Assembly: GCF_022478115.1 (NCBI RefSeq)
Contig: NZ_JAKGSC010000001.1
Location: 930,001-994,000 of the forward strand
Source: Tenacibaculum aquimarinum
Lineage (GTDB): Bacteria; Bacteroidota; Bacteroidia; Flavobacteriales; Flavobacteriaceae
Length of the DNA stretch: 64,000 nt
Direction of reading: 5' to 3'
Translations under genes and position numbers: made by a program
Notes under the pieces: model-generated
What the model was told of the DNA's origin: nothing
Seen by the model: only the letters and a program-made list of their open reading frames with translations
The model's database searches: none
Shown here: positions 9,226 to 18,621 of the stretch, one piece after another
How positions within the stretch are numbered: position 1 is the stretch's first letter
Layout of the letters: each line of letters starts with the position of its first letter

Positions 9226-9274
9226 TTATTTCAGTTGGCAGTTTGCAGTAATAAGTCTGTGACTGAATACTGAT

Positions 9275-10264
9275 TTATGGTACTTCAATTTCGTTTACTA
9301 TTTTACTAATAATATCCATTGAAGAAATGTTTTCCGCTTCTGCTTCATAAGTAACTCCAATTCTATGACGTAAAACATCGTATACGATGGCGCGCACATC
9401 TTCTGGGATTACATAACCTCTTCGTTTAATAAAAGCGTAACATTTTGCCGCTTTGGCTAAATTGATACTTCCACGAGGAGATGCACCAAAACTAATTAAT
9501 GGTTTTAAGTTTTCTAAATTGTATTTTTCTGGATAACGAGTTGCAAAAATGATGTCTAAAATATATTTTTCAATCTTTTCGTCCATATAAACCTCGTTAA
9601 CAACTTCACGAGCTTTAATTATTTCAGCAACAGAAACTGTTGGGTTAACAGTTTGAAATCCGCCATTTAAATTCTGACGCATAATTAATTGTTCATCCGC
9701 TAATTTTGGATAATCTATAACAACCTTCAACATAAAACGGTCCATTTGTGCTTCTGGTAACGGGTATGTTCCTTCTTGCTCAACTGGGTTTTGTGTTGCC
9801 ATTACTAGAAATGGTTCCTCTAATTTAAAAGTAGTGTCGCCAATAGTAATTTGACGTTCTTGCATTGCTTCTAATAAAGCAGATTGCACTTTTGCAGGTG
9901 CTCTGTTAATTTCATCTGCTAATACAAAGTTTGCAAAAATTGGTCCTTTTTTTATTGAAAAATCATTTTCTTTTACATTATAGATCATAGTACCAACAAC
10001 ATCTGCAGGTAATAAATCTGGAGTAAACTGAACTCTACTAAAGCTTGCTTGTACAGCTTTTGATAAAGTATTAATTGCAAGTGTTTTTGCAAGTCCAGGA
10101 ACACCTTCTAAAAGTATGTGTCCGTTACCTAATAAACCAATCAATAAACGCTCAACCATTTCTTTTTGACCGATAATAACTTTGTTTATTTCAGTTGTAA
10201 GTATGTCTACAAAAGCACTTTCTCTTTCAATTTTCTCATTAATAGCTCTTACATCTACATCCAT
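9275..10264 (-). CDS. MoxR family AAA+ ATPase
   Basis: The protein is 329 residues with the AAA+ motifs of the MoxR family: Walker A GVPGLAKT at about 54-61, Walker B region LADEINRAPAKVQSALLEAM, sensor segment MATQNPVEQEGTYPLPEAQM and the C-terminal lid with SFGASPRGSINLAKA. MoxR ATPases act as chaperones for VWA-containing complexes; here the partners are the DUF58 protein, BatA and BatB encoded downstream. It is the first gene of the minus-strand operon, and a TAGCTTTG box lies about 36 bases upstream of its start. Confidence 0.95.
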   Translation of the reverse strand: MDVDVRAINEKIERESAFVDILTTEINKVIIGQKEMVERLLIGLLGNGHILLEGVPGLAKTLAINTLSKAVQASFSRVQFTPDLLPADVVGTMIYNVKENDFSIKKGPIFANFVLADEINRAPAKVQSALLEAMQERQITIGDTTFKLEEPFLVMATQNPVEQEGTYPLPEAQMDRFMLKVVIDYPKLADEQLIMRQNLNGGFQTVNPTVSVAEIIKAREVVNEVYMDEKIEKYILDIIFATRYPEKYNLENLKPLISFGASPRGSINLAKAAKCYAFIKRRGYVIPEDVRAIVYDVLRHRIGVTYEAEAENISSMDIISKIVNEIEVP

Positions 10265-10299
10265 TTGATATCTTTATTTGTATTATAATTTTAGAAAAA

Positions 10300-10307
10300 C
10301 AAAGCTA
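10300..10307 (-). promoter_or_regulatory. Predicted -7 element ahead of moxR/Bat operon
   Basis: On the minus strand this reads TAGCTTTG, a match to the Bacteroidetes -7 box TAnnTTTG. I find no TTG -33 element at 17-23 bases, so only half of the promoter is supported. Position and direction fit transcription of moxR onward. Confidence 0.45.
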
Positions 10308-10504
10308 CAATAATAGTAAATTTTGAGTTGTTAAAGTATGGTTAAAGATTAATGTTTAGTTAGGTGCATTTTTTTAGGTTTAAATGGCTTGTCAGTTATT
10401 ATTATCTAGTGTGTAGGTGTTAAAGTTATAAATATGTTAATAATAGTTTGTATTTGTTAAAAAAAATATAAATATTTGTATGATAACAATTAACCAATAA
10501 ATAT

Positions 10505-13432
10505 ATGAAACAAAGTTATTTTTTTAAGAAAACGCTTGTTGCATTTTTAATTTTATTAAGTAGCTCTTTAGTGGCTCAAACAATAAAAGGTAAAGTTGTA
10601 GGCTCAGACGGTGAGACACTTCCTTACATAAATGTAATAGAAAAAGGAACTACCAACGGTACAACAACCGATGATAATGGTGAGTTTGCTATCAATGTAA
10701 AGCAATTGCCAACTACAATTGTAGTTTCTTCAATTGGATTTGAGACTGTAGAACAGTCAGTTACTTCATCAAGTTATCTTACAATTACTCTTGCTGAGGA
10801 TAGTGTAAGTTTAGATGAAATTGTACTAGTAGGTTCTCGTAATAAAAGTCGTACAATAATCGATACACCAGTACCAATTGAGGTTTTAGATGTAAAGGAA
10901 TTAGCGCAAGCTAGCCCGCAAGTGAATTTAAATCAAATTTTAAATTATGCTGCTCCTTCATTTACATCAAACACACAAACTATTTCTGATGGTACAGATC
11001 ATATTGACCCAGCATCTTTAAGAGGTTTAGGGCCAGACCAAGTATTAGTACTTGTTAACGGTAAAAGAAGACATAACTCTTCTTTAGTTAATGTAAATGG
11101 AACTTTTGGTAGAGGTAGTGTAGGTACAGATTTAAATGCAATACCTGCTGCAGCTATTAAGAGATTAGAAATATTAAAAGACGGAGCAGCAGCTCAGTAT
11201 GGATCTGATGCAATTGCAGGTGTAATTAATATTGTTTTAAACGATACAACAAATGAATTAAATTTATCTGTAACCACTGGAGCTAATTTTTCTAGTAATG
11301 CTAATGAGCAAACTGGAGGTATGGATGGTGAAACTGTAAATGTTTCTGCAAACTATGGTATTGATTTAGGCGAAGACGGAGGTTTTATTAATTTTACAGG
11401 AGATTTCGATTTTAGAAATCCATATAGTAGAATGAAAGAATGGGAAGGAAGCGTTTTTAATGCTTACAATTCTATTGAATGGGTTGCTGCACAATCTGGA
11501 GGTTATGATTTAGCAAATCTTTCTATGGGAGACATTCAGTTTTTAGCGCAAGGTGTTACACATTTCGACTTAGCAACTAAAAATGCAATTAATAATGCAG
11601 GTTCTATGGCGGAGTTACAAGGTCTTTTAGGGTTTGATACAACCGATGCTGAGTTAATTGCAAGAGGGCAAACTCGAAGCGATTATAACATGAGAGTTGG
11701 ACAGTCTGGTTTACGTAGTGGACGTTTCTTTGCAAATATGGAATTACCTTTAGATGATAAAGGAACAGAATTATATTCTTTTGCTGGAATAAGTTCTCGT
11801 AATGGAAATTCTGCAGGTTTTTATAGACTGCCAAATCAATCACGTACTTACACACCAGCCTATATAAACGGATTCTTGCCAGAAATTAATTCTAAAATTA
11901 ACGATCAATCTGTTGGTGTTGGTATTAGAGGTAAAATTGGTGAATGGGATGTAGATTTTTCTAATACTTGGGGTAAAAACAGTTTCTTGTATGAAATTTC
12001 TAATACTTCAAATGCATCTATGTTAAGTTCTACACCAACAAGGTTTGATGCAGGTGGATTTTCTTTTGGACAAAACACAACAAATTTAGATTTTACTAAA
12101 AATTATCCAGATTTATTTAGTGGGTTTAACGTTGCCTTAGGTACAGAATATAGAACTGAAGTTTATCAAATTGAAGCAGGAGAAGAAGCATCGTACACAC
12201 AATATGACGCTAATGGATTACCAGTTACAGCTAATACTTCAGGAGCAACAGACTTCTTTGGAAATACAAGAGCAGGAGGATCGCAAGTTTTTCCTGGATT
12301 TAGCCCAGATAACGAAGTTTCAAGAGATAGAAATAGTATTGCGGCTTATGTAGATTTTGAAGCGGATCTTACTGAGAAGTTTTTAGTAAGTGTTGCTGGT
12401 AGATTTGAAAATTATTCAGATTTTGGTTCAACATTTAACTATAAAGTAGCTTCAAGATATAAAATAACAGATGATTTTGCTGTTAGAGGAGCATTTAATA
12501 CAGGTTTTAGAGCGCCATCTTTACACCAATTAAATTTTAATTCTACATCAACTATTTTTGATCAAAATGGAGACCCGCAAGAAGTTGGTACGTTTGCAAA
12601 TGATAGTAGAGTAGCAAAATTATTAGGAATTCCTGAATTAAAACAAGAGGAGTCTGCAAGTGTAAGTTTAGGTTTTACAGCTAAATTACCAGATGCTAAC
12701 ATGAAAATTACCGTGGATGGTTATTGGGTTGGTATAGAAGATAGAGTTGTTTATACAGGTCAATTTACTACTAATGATACCAATAGTAATCCTAATGATG
12801 ATTCAAATTCAGAGTTTGGTCAATTATTAAGAGACGCTAATGCAACAGCAGCATCATTCTTTGCAAATGCAATTGATACAGAATCTAAAGGAATTGATGT
12901 TGTTATTACTCATAAAGCTCGTTTTGGAAATGATATGACTTTGAAATCTGATTTATCAGGAACATTTTCTCAAACAAAACAAGTAGATGATATTCATTCT
13001 TCTCAACAAATTGTAAATGCTGGTTTAGAGGATACTTATTTCCCTGATGATAGTAGAGTTTATTTAGAGGAAGCAGTTCCAAGAACTAAATTAAGTTTAT
13101 CAAATAACTTAACTACTGGTAAGTTCAATGTATTTATGAGAAATGTGTATTTTGGAGAAGTTACAGAAGCAACTACAAATGTAGATAGACAACAGGTTTT
13201 TAGTGATAAAATTGTTACTGATTTATCTGTTGGATTTATGGCTACTGATAATTTAACATTAACCGTAGGAGCAAACAATATACTTGATGTATATCCAGAT
13301 AGAGCTGGTCAAACTTTAGCAGATGGAGGAAACAATAGAAGTAGTGGTCGTTTCGATTGGTCAAGAAGAGCACAACAATTTGGTATTGGAGGTAGATTCT
13401 TATTTGCTAGATTAAGTTTCACATTAAAATAA
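10505..13432 (+). CDS. TonB-dependent outer-membrane receptor
   Basis: The protein is 975 residues. It has a signal peptide (about 1-25, ending LVAQ), a CarboxypepD-regulatory-like beta domain (about 26-105), a plug domain (about 110-240, with RGLGPDQVLVLVNGKRRHN and LKDGAAAQYGSDAIAGVINI) and a long beta-barrel ending in an aromatic/hydrophobic strand (FLFARLSFTLK). It should import a ligand across the outer membrane using TonB-ExbBD energy. The ligand cannot be read: no SusD gene, siderophore synthesis gene or degradative enzyme is adjacent. Two lipoprotein genes follow at 11 and 16 bases, so the three form one operon. Confidence 0.95.
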   Translation: MKQSYFFKKTLVAFLILLSSSLVAQTIKGKVVGSDGETLPYINVIEKGTTNGTTTDDNGEFAINVKQLPTTIVVSSIGFETVEQSVTSSSYLTITLAEDSVSLDEIVLVGSRNKSRTIIDTPVPIEVLDVKELAQASPQVNLNQILNYAAPSFTSNTQTISDGTDHIDPASLRGLGPDQVLVLVNGKRRHNSSLVNVNGTFGRGSVGTDLNAIPAAAIKRLEILKDGAAAQYGSDAIAGVINIVLNDTTNELNLSVTTGANFSSNANEQTGGMDGETVNVSANYGIDLGEDGGFINFTGDFDFRNPYSRMKEWEGSVFNAYNSIEWVAAQSGGYDLANLSMGDIQFLAQGVTHFDLATKNAINNAGSMAELQGLLGFDTTDAELIARGQTRSDYNMRVGQSGLRSGRFFANMELPLDDKGTELYSFAGISSRNGNSAGFYRLPNQSRTYTPAYINGFLPEINSKINDQSVGVGIRGKIGEWDVDFSNTWGKNSFLYEISNTSNASMLSSTPTRFDAGGFSFGQNTTNLDFTKNYPDLFSGFNVALGTEYRTEVYQIEAGEEASYTQYDANGLPVTANTSGATDFFGNTRAGGSQVFPGFSPDNEVSRDRNSIAAYVDFEADLTEKFLVSVAGRFENYSDFGSTFNYKVASRYKITDDFAVRGAFNTGFRAPSLHQLNFNSTSTIFDQNGDPQEVGTFANDSRVAKLLGIPELKQEESASVSLGFTAKLPDANMKITVDGYWVGIEDRVVYTGQFTTNDTNSNPNDDSNSEFGQLLRDANATAASFFANAIDTESKGIDVVITHKARFGNDMTLKSDLSGTFSQTKQVDDIHSSQQIVNAGLEDTYFPDDSRVYLEEAVPRTKLSLSNNLTTGKFNVFMRNVYFGEVTEATTNVDRQQVFSDKIVTDLSVGFMATDNLTLTVGANNILDVYPDRAGQTLADGGNNRSSGRFDWSRRAQQFGIGGRFLFARLSFTLK

Positions 13433-13443
13433 AATAAAAAAAT

Positions 13444-14304
13444 ATGAAATATTTAAATAAAATACTACTTGCTGCAATAGCAGCAGTAGCTTTTACTTCT
13501 TGTGAAACAGATGACTTTGATCCTGTAGAAGCAACAAGTTTTGATCCCGAACAAGTAGAAATTTCTTTTACAGATAGCAATACAAGTATTATGGCTCTTG
13601 AAGCTGGAGGTACTGCTAATTATGAAATTTCTTTATCTAACCCATTACCTTTAGAAGCAAGTGTGACTTTTACAATAACATCTTCAGATGGTTCATTAGA
13701 ATCTAATGGAGTACAAGAAGTAAGTTACTCAGAAGTTAAATTTGCTGCAGGTGAAACAAGTAAAGAGTTAGTATTAACTTTTGCAGATGATGCAAAAGAT
13801 GACGCTAGAGAAATATACACAGTTGCTGTTGAGAATCTAACTTTTACTGAAACTCAAAACAGTAATTTTATATTACTTACCAATGATGTTGAGAATCAAT
13901 CTAGAACTGTAAACGTTTATGACGAATTACAAACAGTAGTTACAACTGCTGGAGACGCTGAAATTACTTTAAGTTGGAGAGATGCAGCAACAGATTTTGA
14001 TTTTGGAATGTTTAATTCAGCGGGTTCAAATTTAGATTTTGGTGCTGCATTTAATACAACACCAGAAACATTAACGTTATTAGACGCTGAGCTAGATGAC
14101 ATATTTACATTTACAATATATGTTTGGTCTGCTGGAAGTAGTGCTATTGATTATAATTTAGAATTTGTTTCTCCTACAGAAACTGTAGATTTTACAGGTA
14201 CTTTAGTTAATGCATCAGGATTTTATGGTACTATTGAAGATACATTGGAAGTATTAAAAACTACCAATGGATCGGAAGTAACATATGTAATAGGAAAAAT
14301 ATAA
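13444..14304 (+). CDS. Surface-type lipoprotein with beta-sandwich repeats, TonB operon
   Basis: The protein is 286 residues. The lipobox AFTSC puts the lipidated Cys at residue 20, followed by an acidic ETDDFDP stretch that resembles the lipoprotein export signal of Flavobacteria, so it may reach the cell surface. The N-terminal half reads like a Calx-beta-type sandwich (VTFTITSSDGSL, AAGETSKELVLTFADDAKDD) and the C-terminal half is another beta-rich domain. No catalytic motif is visible. It lies 11 bases after the TonB receptor and is probably its accessory binding or stabilising partner, in the position SusD holds in other loci, although it is not SusD-like. Family not recognised. Confidence 0.85.
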   Translation: MKYLNKILLAAIAAVAFTSCETDDFDPVEATSFDPEQVEISFTDSNTSIMALEAGGTANYEISLSNPLPLEASVTFTITSSDGSLESNGVQEVSYSEVKFAAGETSKELVLTFADDAKDDAREIYTVAVENLTFTETQNSNFILLTNDVENQSRTVNVYDELQTVVTTAGDAEITLSWRDAATDFDFGMFNSAGSNLDFGAAFNTTPETLTLLDAELDDIFTFTIYVWSAGSSAIDYNLEFVSPTETVDFTGTLVNASGFYGTIEDTLEVLKTTNGSEVTYVIGKI

Positions 14305-14320
14305 CTTTAAAAAATAAAAG

Positions 14321-15154
14321 ATGAAATATATATTTAAATTAAAATTTGCAATCTTAGCATTTGCTCTAGTATTTAGTTCATGTGCTATTGATGATGATGA
14401 ACCAACATTACCTTCTTCTAAGGTTTACACTGTTAGTTTAAGCACAGCTGGAGAACTTATTGCAGATGCAACACAAGAAAGCTCTTTTGTTGATATTCGT
14501 TTGTCTGAAGCATTAGATACAAATACTCAAGTAGAATACACTTTAAACGGTGTGTCTGAAACTATGATTTTTTCTCCAGGAGAAACTTCAAGATTATTTG
14601 AGTTTCCAAATGATTCAGGAGCTTTTAATAGCTTAACATTAGATGGTGTTAGAGGTTTGTATAATAATGTTCAGTTAGGAGATAAACAATCTGTTTCCTT
14701 TCTTGTTTTACCTGCGCCGAATCCTAATGGTATAGAGTTGTTAGCGTTTAATGATTTAGGTGAAGCTGGAGCTTTGTGGTTCGGTATGAGTGCCTTTGAT
14801 ATAGCAACAGGAGATTGGTTTGCTGATGTTCAAACAAACTCTGCAGGAACACACCCAAGACCAATGACTTTACCTTTAGATGGTATTGGTAATGCAGGAT
14901 TTTTAATACCAAATGATGATTTACTTGCTTCTATAGATGCGTTTATGGCTTTAAATTTATTTAACCAAACTTCATCTCCAGATCCTTTAGGTTATACAAT
15001 TTATGCTGTTTTTCCTGATGGAACTGTAGAAAAATTTACAGGTGAAGTGCCAGCTGGACAATTTGTAGATAATGCAGTTGTTGGTGTAAGTGTTACAACA
15101 GATACATCTAGTACAAATCCAAATCAAGTATTGTATTCATTTTATGAATTATAA
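14321..15154 (+). CDS. Second lipoprotein of the TonB operon
   Basis: The protein is 277 residues with lipobox VFSSC (Cys 21) and an acidic IDDDEP stretch right after it, again export-signal-like. The body is beta-rich. The segment FSPGETSRLFEFPNDSGAFN parallels FAAGETSKELVLTFADD of the preceding lipoprotein, suggesting distantly related first domains. No enzyme motif is seen. It is the last gene of the TonB-receptor operon and is followed by a strong hairpin terminator. Likely an outer-membrane or surface component working with the receptor; the ligand is unknown. Confidence 0.83.
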   Translation: MKYIFKLKFAILAFALVFSSCAIDDDEPTLPSSKVYTVSLSTAGELIADATQESSFVDIRLSEALDTNTQVEYTLNGVSETMIFSPGETSRLFEFPNDSGAFNSLTLDGVRGLYNNVQLGDKQSVSFLVLPAPNPNGIELLAFNDLGEAGALWFGMSAFDIATGDWFADVQTNSAGTHPRPMTLPLDGIGNAGFLIPNDDLLASIDAFMALNLFNQTSSPDPLGYTIYAVFPDGTVEKFTGEVPAGQFVDNAVVGVSVTTDTSSTNPNQVLYSFYEL

Positions 15155-15180
15155 GATAAAGGTTTGAAAATTTTATAATG

Positions 15181-15206
15181 AAAAAGGATGCGAAAGCATC
15201 CTTTTT
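15181..15206. terminator. Bidirectional intrinsic terminator
   Basis: The sequence is an 11-bp perfect inverted repeat (AAAAAGGATGC / GCATCCTTTTT) around a GAAA tetraloop, with U-tracts in both directions. It separates the convergent lipoprotein gene and lpxH and should stop both transcripts. Confidence 0.92.
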
Positions 15207-15971
15207 TTATTTATATGTATTTAGTTTAAAGTTTTCTTTGTCAACAACTCCATAGGTAAAATATTGTATCCAATCTCCAAGGTTTAAATACATTGAGTTT
15301 TCTTGAAGTTTAATTTCCATTGGAAGATGTCTATGTCCAAAAACAAAGTAATGATAATGTTTTTGGGTTAACTTCTTTTTACAATATTGTACTAACCATT
15401 CATTTTCTTCACCTAAAAATTTGGCATCTTCATCACCAGAAATTAATTTGTTTTTTACAGACATATATTGCCCTAAACGAACACCTAAGTCTGGATGTAA
15501 CCATCTAAAAAGCCATTTAAAAAATGGGAAAGTAAATACTTTCTTCATGCGTTTGTAACCTTTATCATGAGGTCCTAAACCATCTCCATGACCAATTAAG
15601 AAAAGTTTATTGTTAATTAAGAATTCTTGTGGTTTATGATAAACAGGAATGTTTAATTCTTTTTCAAAATAATCATTCATCCAAAGATCATGATTTCCAA
15701 CAAAAAAATAAATAGGAATTCCGCTATCGCGAATTTCAGCAAGTTTACCTAAAACTCTAACAAATCCTTTTGGAACAACAGTTTTGTATTCAAACCAGAA
15801 ATCAAATAAATCGCCTAATAAAAAAATTGCTTCAGCATCTTTTTTTATCTCGTCTAACCAAGCAACAAACTTTTTTTCACGAGGAAAACTAGCTTCTATT
15901 GTAGGTGCGCCTAAGTGTTGATCAGAAGCAAAATAAACTTTTTTATTGTTTGAAGTATTTATAGTAATCAT
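15207..15971 (-). CDS. lpxH: UDP-2,3-diacylglucosamine diphosphatase (LpxH-type)
   Basis: The protein is 254 residues with all calcineurin-like metallophosphatase motifs in order: SDQHLG (16-21), LGDLFDFW (52-59), VGNHDLW, GHGD and the late FGHRH. The LGDLFDFW form points to LpxH/LpxH2-type enzymes, which remove UMP from UDP-2,3-diacylglucosamine in lipid A synthesis at the inner membrane. It lies 18 bases downstream of the S41 protease gene and ends at the bidirectional terminator, so it is the last gene of a three-gene operon. Other UDP-sugar phosphatases of this fold are possible but less likely. Confidence 0.88.
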   Translation of the reverse strand: MITINTSNNKKVYFASDQHLGAPTIEASFPREKKFVAWLDEIKKDAEAIFLLGDLFDFWFEYKTVVPKGFVRVLGKLAEIRDSGIPIYFFVGNHDLWMNDYFEKELNIPVYHKPQEFLINNKLFLIGHGDGLGPHDKGYKRMKKVFTFPFFKWLFRWLHPDLGVRLGQYMSVKNKLISGDEDAKFLGEENEWLVQYCKKKLTQKHYHYFVFGHRHLPMEIKLQENSMYLNLGDWIQYFTYGVVDKENFKLNTYK

Positions 15972-15989
15972 TACAACAAAGAAACGGCT

Positions 15990-17564
15990 TTAATTTTGGC
16001 TTTCCAACTCAAAAACTTTTTGAAGCATTTTGTCGTCTTTTTGGTTAGCTCTATAAATTCCTTCTTCACCATATAATTCAGAAGCAATTACTGTTTTTAA
16101 GTATTTTTTTAATTGTTCTTTTGTTTTATAAGATGGATTAAAACCTTTCAATTTTGATAAATATTGGTCTGAAACTGTTCCATTCTTATCAAAATTCAAC
16201 ATAAAACTTTCTACTGTTTCCTGAGATAATTCCTTTCTGTTATCATCTACATATTTAAATGCAAATCTATTTAAAGAAATAAAGAAGGTAGTTGGCACAT
16301 AACCAGTTGTATCTATTGGTACAAATACGTCTGGAATAATTCCTCCGCCACCAAAAACTATTTTTCCTTTCGGTGTTTTAAATTGTAAGCTATCTATAGT
16401 TTTTATACTGTCTTTATTAAATAGTTCGCCATTTTCATAACGTTGTTCTACATCACCATCATAATCAATTGAATTGTTGTTTTTTTGAGACTTACTGTAG
16501 GGTTTCTGAATAGATCTTCCGGTTGGAGTGTAATAACGTGCCGTAGTTAATCTAACCGCAGAACCGTCTCCTAAATCCATTTCTTCTTGTACTAATCCTT
16601 TTCCAAACGAACGACGTCCTATAATGGTTCCTTTATCGTTGTCTTGGAGAGCTCCAGCTACAATTTCTGATGCAGATGCGGAGTTTTCATCAATTAAAAC
16701 ATATAAGCCACCTTTTTCAAAATCGCCTTTGGATGTAGCAAAAGATTTATCAATAAAACCCTTATTGTTTTTTGTGAATACAATTAGTTTATCGTCTTCT
16801 AAAAATTCATCAATAATACTATTTGCGATGTCCATAAATCCACCACCATTTCCACGTAAATCTAGAACTAAATCTGTCATGCCATCATCTAATAAATCAT
16901 CTAAAGAGGTTTTAAATTCTTTATATGTATTTCTAGCGAATCGATCTAATTTTATATAACCAATAGAGTCATTTAACATATAAGCAACATCTACACTTTT
17001 AATGTTTACGTTGCCACGATTAACCATAACGTTAAAAGTTGAATCGTTTTCTCTTCTATAAATTTGAAGCTTAACTTGTGTGTTTGGTTTTCCTTTTAAG
17101 AAGTTTGGAACTTTACTACTAGGTAAGTTTTTGCCAAATAAAGTGTCTTTATTTGCCATTAAAATTCTATCTCCAGCTTTAATTCCAGCTTTTATGCTTG
17201 GTCCATTTTCAATAGGTCTAATTACCATAATTGAATCCTCAATCATTCTAAATTGTACACCAATTCCTACAAAATTACCTTGCATACTTTCTGTAACAGC
17301 CTGTAATCTTTCCTTTGGAATGTATACAGAATGCGGATCTAATTTCCCCATCATTTCTGTAATAGCTCCGTCTAAAAGGTTATCCGTATCAACAGTATCA
17401 ACATAATCTCGTTGAATATAATCTATTAAACGTTTAATTTTTTTCTCTTTTGAAGAGTTTCCTAAAGCTAAAGTTGAAGAATTTCCGCCGTTAAAAAAAA
17501 CACCAATTAATATTCCGAATACAACGGCAATTGATAAATATATAGGTAAATTATTTTTATTCAT
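15990..17564 (-). CDS. S41 family carboxyl-terminal processing peptidase
   Basis: The protein is 524 residues. An N-terminal signal anchor (LSIAVVFGILIGVFF) is followed by a PDZ domain (about 90-165, with AGIKAGDRILMANKDTLFGK) and the S41 catalytic domain. The nucleophile lies in NSASASEIVAGAL (about residue 300) and the general-base Lys in GRRSFGKGLVQEE (about 325), the Ser-Lys dyad of Ctp/Tsp proteases. Such enzymes trim or degrade periplasmic proteins by their C-termini. The start codon overlaps the end of the dCMP deaminase gene by eight bases, so the two are coupled. A further C-terminal region (about 410-524) is longer than in minimal CtpA. Confidence 0.94.
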   Translation of the reverse strand: MNKNNLPIYLSIAVVFGILIGVFFNGGNSSTLALGNSSKEKKIKRLIDYIQRDYVDTVDTDNLLDGAITEMMGKLDPHSVYIPKERLQAVTESMQGNFVGIGVQFRMIEDSIMVIRPIENGPSIKAGIKAGDRILMANKDTLFGKNLPSSKVPNFLKGKPNTQVKLQIYRRENDSTFNVMVNRGNVNIKSVDVAYMLNDSIGYIKLDRFARNTYKEFKTSLDDLLDDGMTDLVLDLRGNGGGFMDIANSIIDEFLEDDKLIVFTKNNKGFIDKSFATSKGDFEKGGLYVLIDENSASASEIVAGALQDNDKGTIIGRRSFGKGLVQEEMDLGDGSAVRLTTARYYTPTGRSIQKPYSKSQKNNNSIDYDGDVEQRYENGELFNKDSIKTIDSLQFKTPKGKIVFGGGGIIPDVFVPIDTTGYVPTTFFISLNRFAFKYVDDNRKELSQETVESFMLNFDKNGTVSDQYLSKLKGFNPSYKTKEQLKKYLKTVIASELYGEEGIYRANQKDDKMLQKVFELESQN

Positions 17565-17979
17565 TAGTTAAATGCATAAGTTCAACGCCTGCTTTTTTTA
17601 AGAAATCTATTCCAGATGTGTCTTTGTATTTTTGAGCATAGACAACTCTTTTAATTCCAGATTGATGTATGAGTTTACTACATTCTTTACAAGGCGATAA
17701 TGTTATATATAACGTAGCGTCTTTACATGATTGGGTTGAACCAGCAACTTTTAAAATTGCGTTAGCTTCCGCATGTAAAACATACCATTTAGTGTAGTTT
17801 TCTTCATCTTCGCATGGGTTTTCGAAACCGGTTGGAGTTCCATTAAAACCGTCAGAAATTATCATTCTATCTTTTACAATAATAGCACCTACTTTTTTAC
17901 GGTCGCAATGAGAAAGTTTCCCCCATTCATGCGCCATTCTTAAATAGGCTTTATCATATTTTAATTTCTTTTCACTCAT
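17557..17979 (-). CDS. dCMP deaminase family protein (ComEB-like)
   Basis: The protein is 140 residues with the zinc-binding and catalytic motifs of cytidine/deoxycytidylate deaminases: HAEAN (69-73, proton-shuttle Glu) and PCKEC (96-100), plus the N-terminal KKVGAIIVKDRMIISDGFNG typical of ComEB/dCMP deaminases. It should convert dCMP to dUMP in pyrimidine nucleotide supply. It is first in an operon with the S41 protease and lpxH, an order common in Flavobacteriaceae with no obvious functional link. Confidence 0.92.
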   Translation of the reverse strand: MSEKKLKYDKAYLRMAHEWGKLSHCDRKKVGAIIVKDRMIISDGFNGTPTGFENPCEDEENYTKWYVLHAEANAILKVAGSTQSCKDATLYITLSPCKECSKLIHQSGIKRVVYAQKYKDTSGIDFLKKAGVELMHLTNE

Positions 17980-18023
17980 AAAAGCTAAGTTAGTAAGTTC
18001 AGTTTTATTGATACGTTAATTAT

Positions 18024-18605
18024 TTACCAAAAAACTCTGTTAATCATCATTTGAGCAGCAAAACCAGCTACAACAGCAGATGCTACTAAAATCCAATCTC
18101 TTCTGCTAACACCAAATATTCCTTGAAATAGAGCACCAATTAATAAAATTATTAATACAATAATTACTTGAGCTACTTCTACACCTAAAGCGAATTCTAA
18201 TAAAGGAAAAAGTTTGTCTTGGGTTTTACCAATCATCATTTTAAAATAATTTGAAAAACCAAGTCCGTGCACTAATCCGAAGAAAAATGCAAAAAATAAA
18301 TTCTGATTTTCTTTTCCTTGGGATGCTTTTTTAGCTGTTATAATATTCATAAATCCAGTAATAAAAATGGTTAGTGGAATTAGAAATTCAACCAAATCTG
18401 CACGAACATTAAAAATACCATAAGCCGATAAAGCTAAGGTAATTGAGTGTCCAATTGTAAATAGTGTAACTAACCAAACTAATTTGGACCATTGTCTAAA
18501 AATATAAACGCAAGCAAGTACAATTAAAAATAAAATATGATCGTAGGCTCTTATGTCTAATACGTGAAATAAGCCCATTTTAAAGTAGAGGATAAAATCG
18601 TTCAT
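18024..18605 (-). CDS. HupE/UreJ-like membrane protein
   Basis: The protein is 193 residues and mostly hydrophobic, with about six predicted helices. It carries the HupE/UreJ-type signature: MGLFHVLDIRAYDHILFLIV near the start, TIGHSITLALSAYGIF, and FFFGLVHGLGFSNYF with paired Gly/His. Family members have been proposed as nickel or cobalt permeases, but there is no urease or hydrogenase gene here, so the substrate is open. It lies 16 bases downstream of the Lrp-type regulator on the same strand, so the two may be cotranscribed. Confidence 0.85.
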   Translation of the reverse strand: MNDFILYFKMGLFHVLDIRAYDHILFLIVLACVYIFRQWSKLVWLVTLFTIGHSITLALSAYGIFNVRADLVEFLIPLTIFITGFMNIITAKKASQGKENQNLFFAFFFGLVHGLGFSNYFKMMIGKTQDKLFPLLEFALGVEVAQVIIVLIILLIGALFQGIFGVSRRDWILVASAVVAGFAAQMMINRVFW

Positions 18606-18621
18606 TTGGGTAGTTTAAGGG

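Noticed and set aside
11604..11855. Minus-strand frame inside the TonB receptor gene
   Set aside because: It is antisense to a strongly supported coding sequence and has no signal peptide, motif or promoter.
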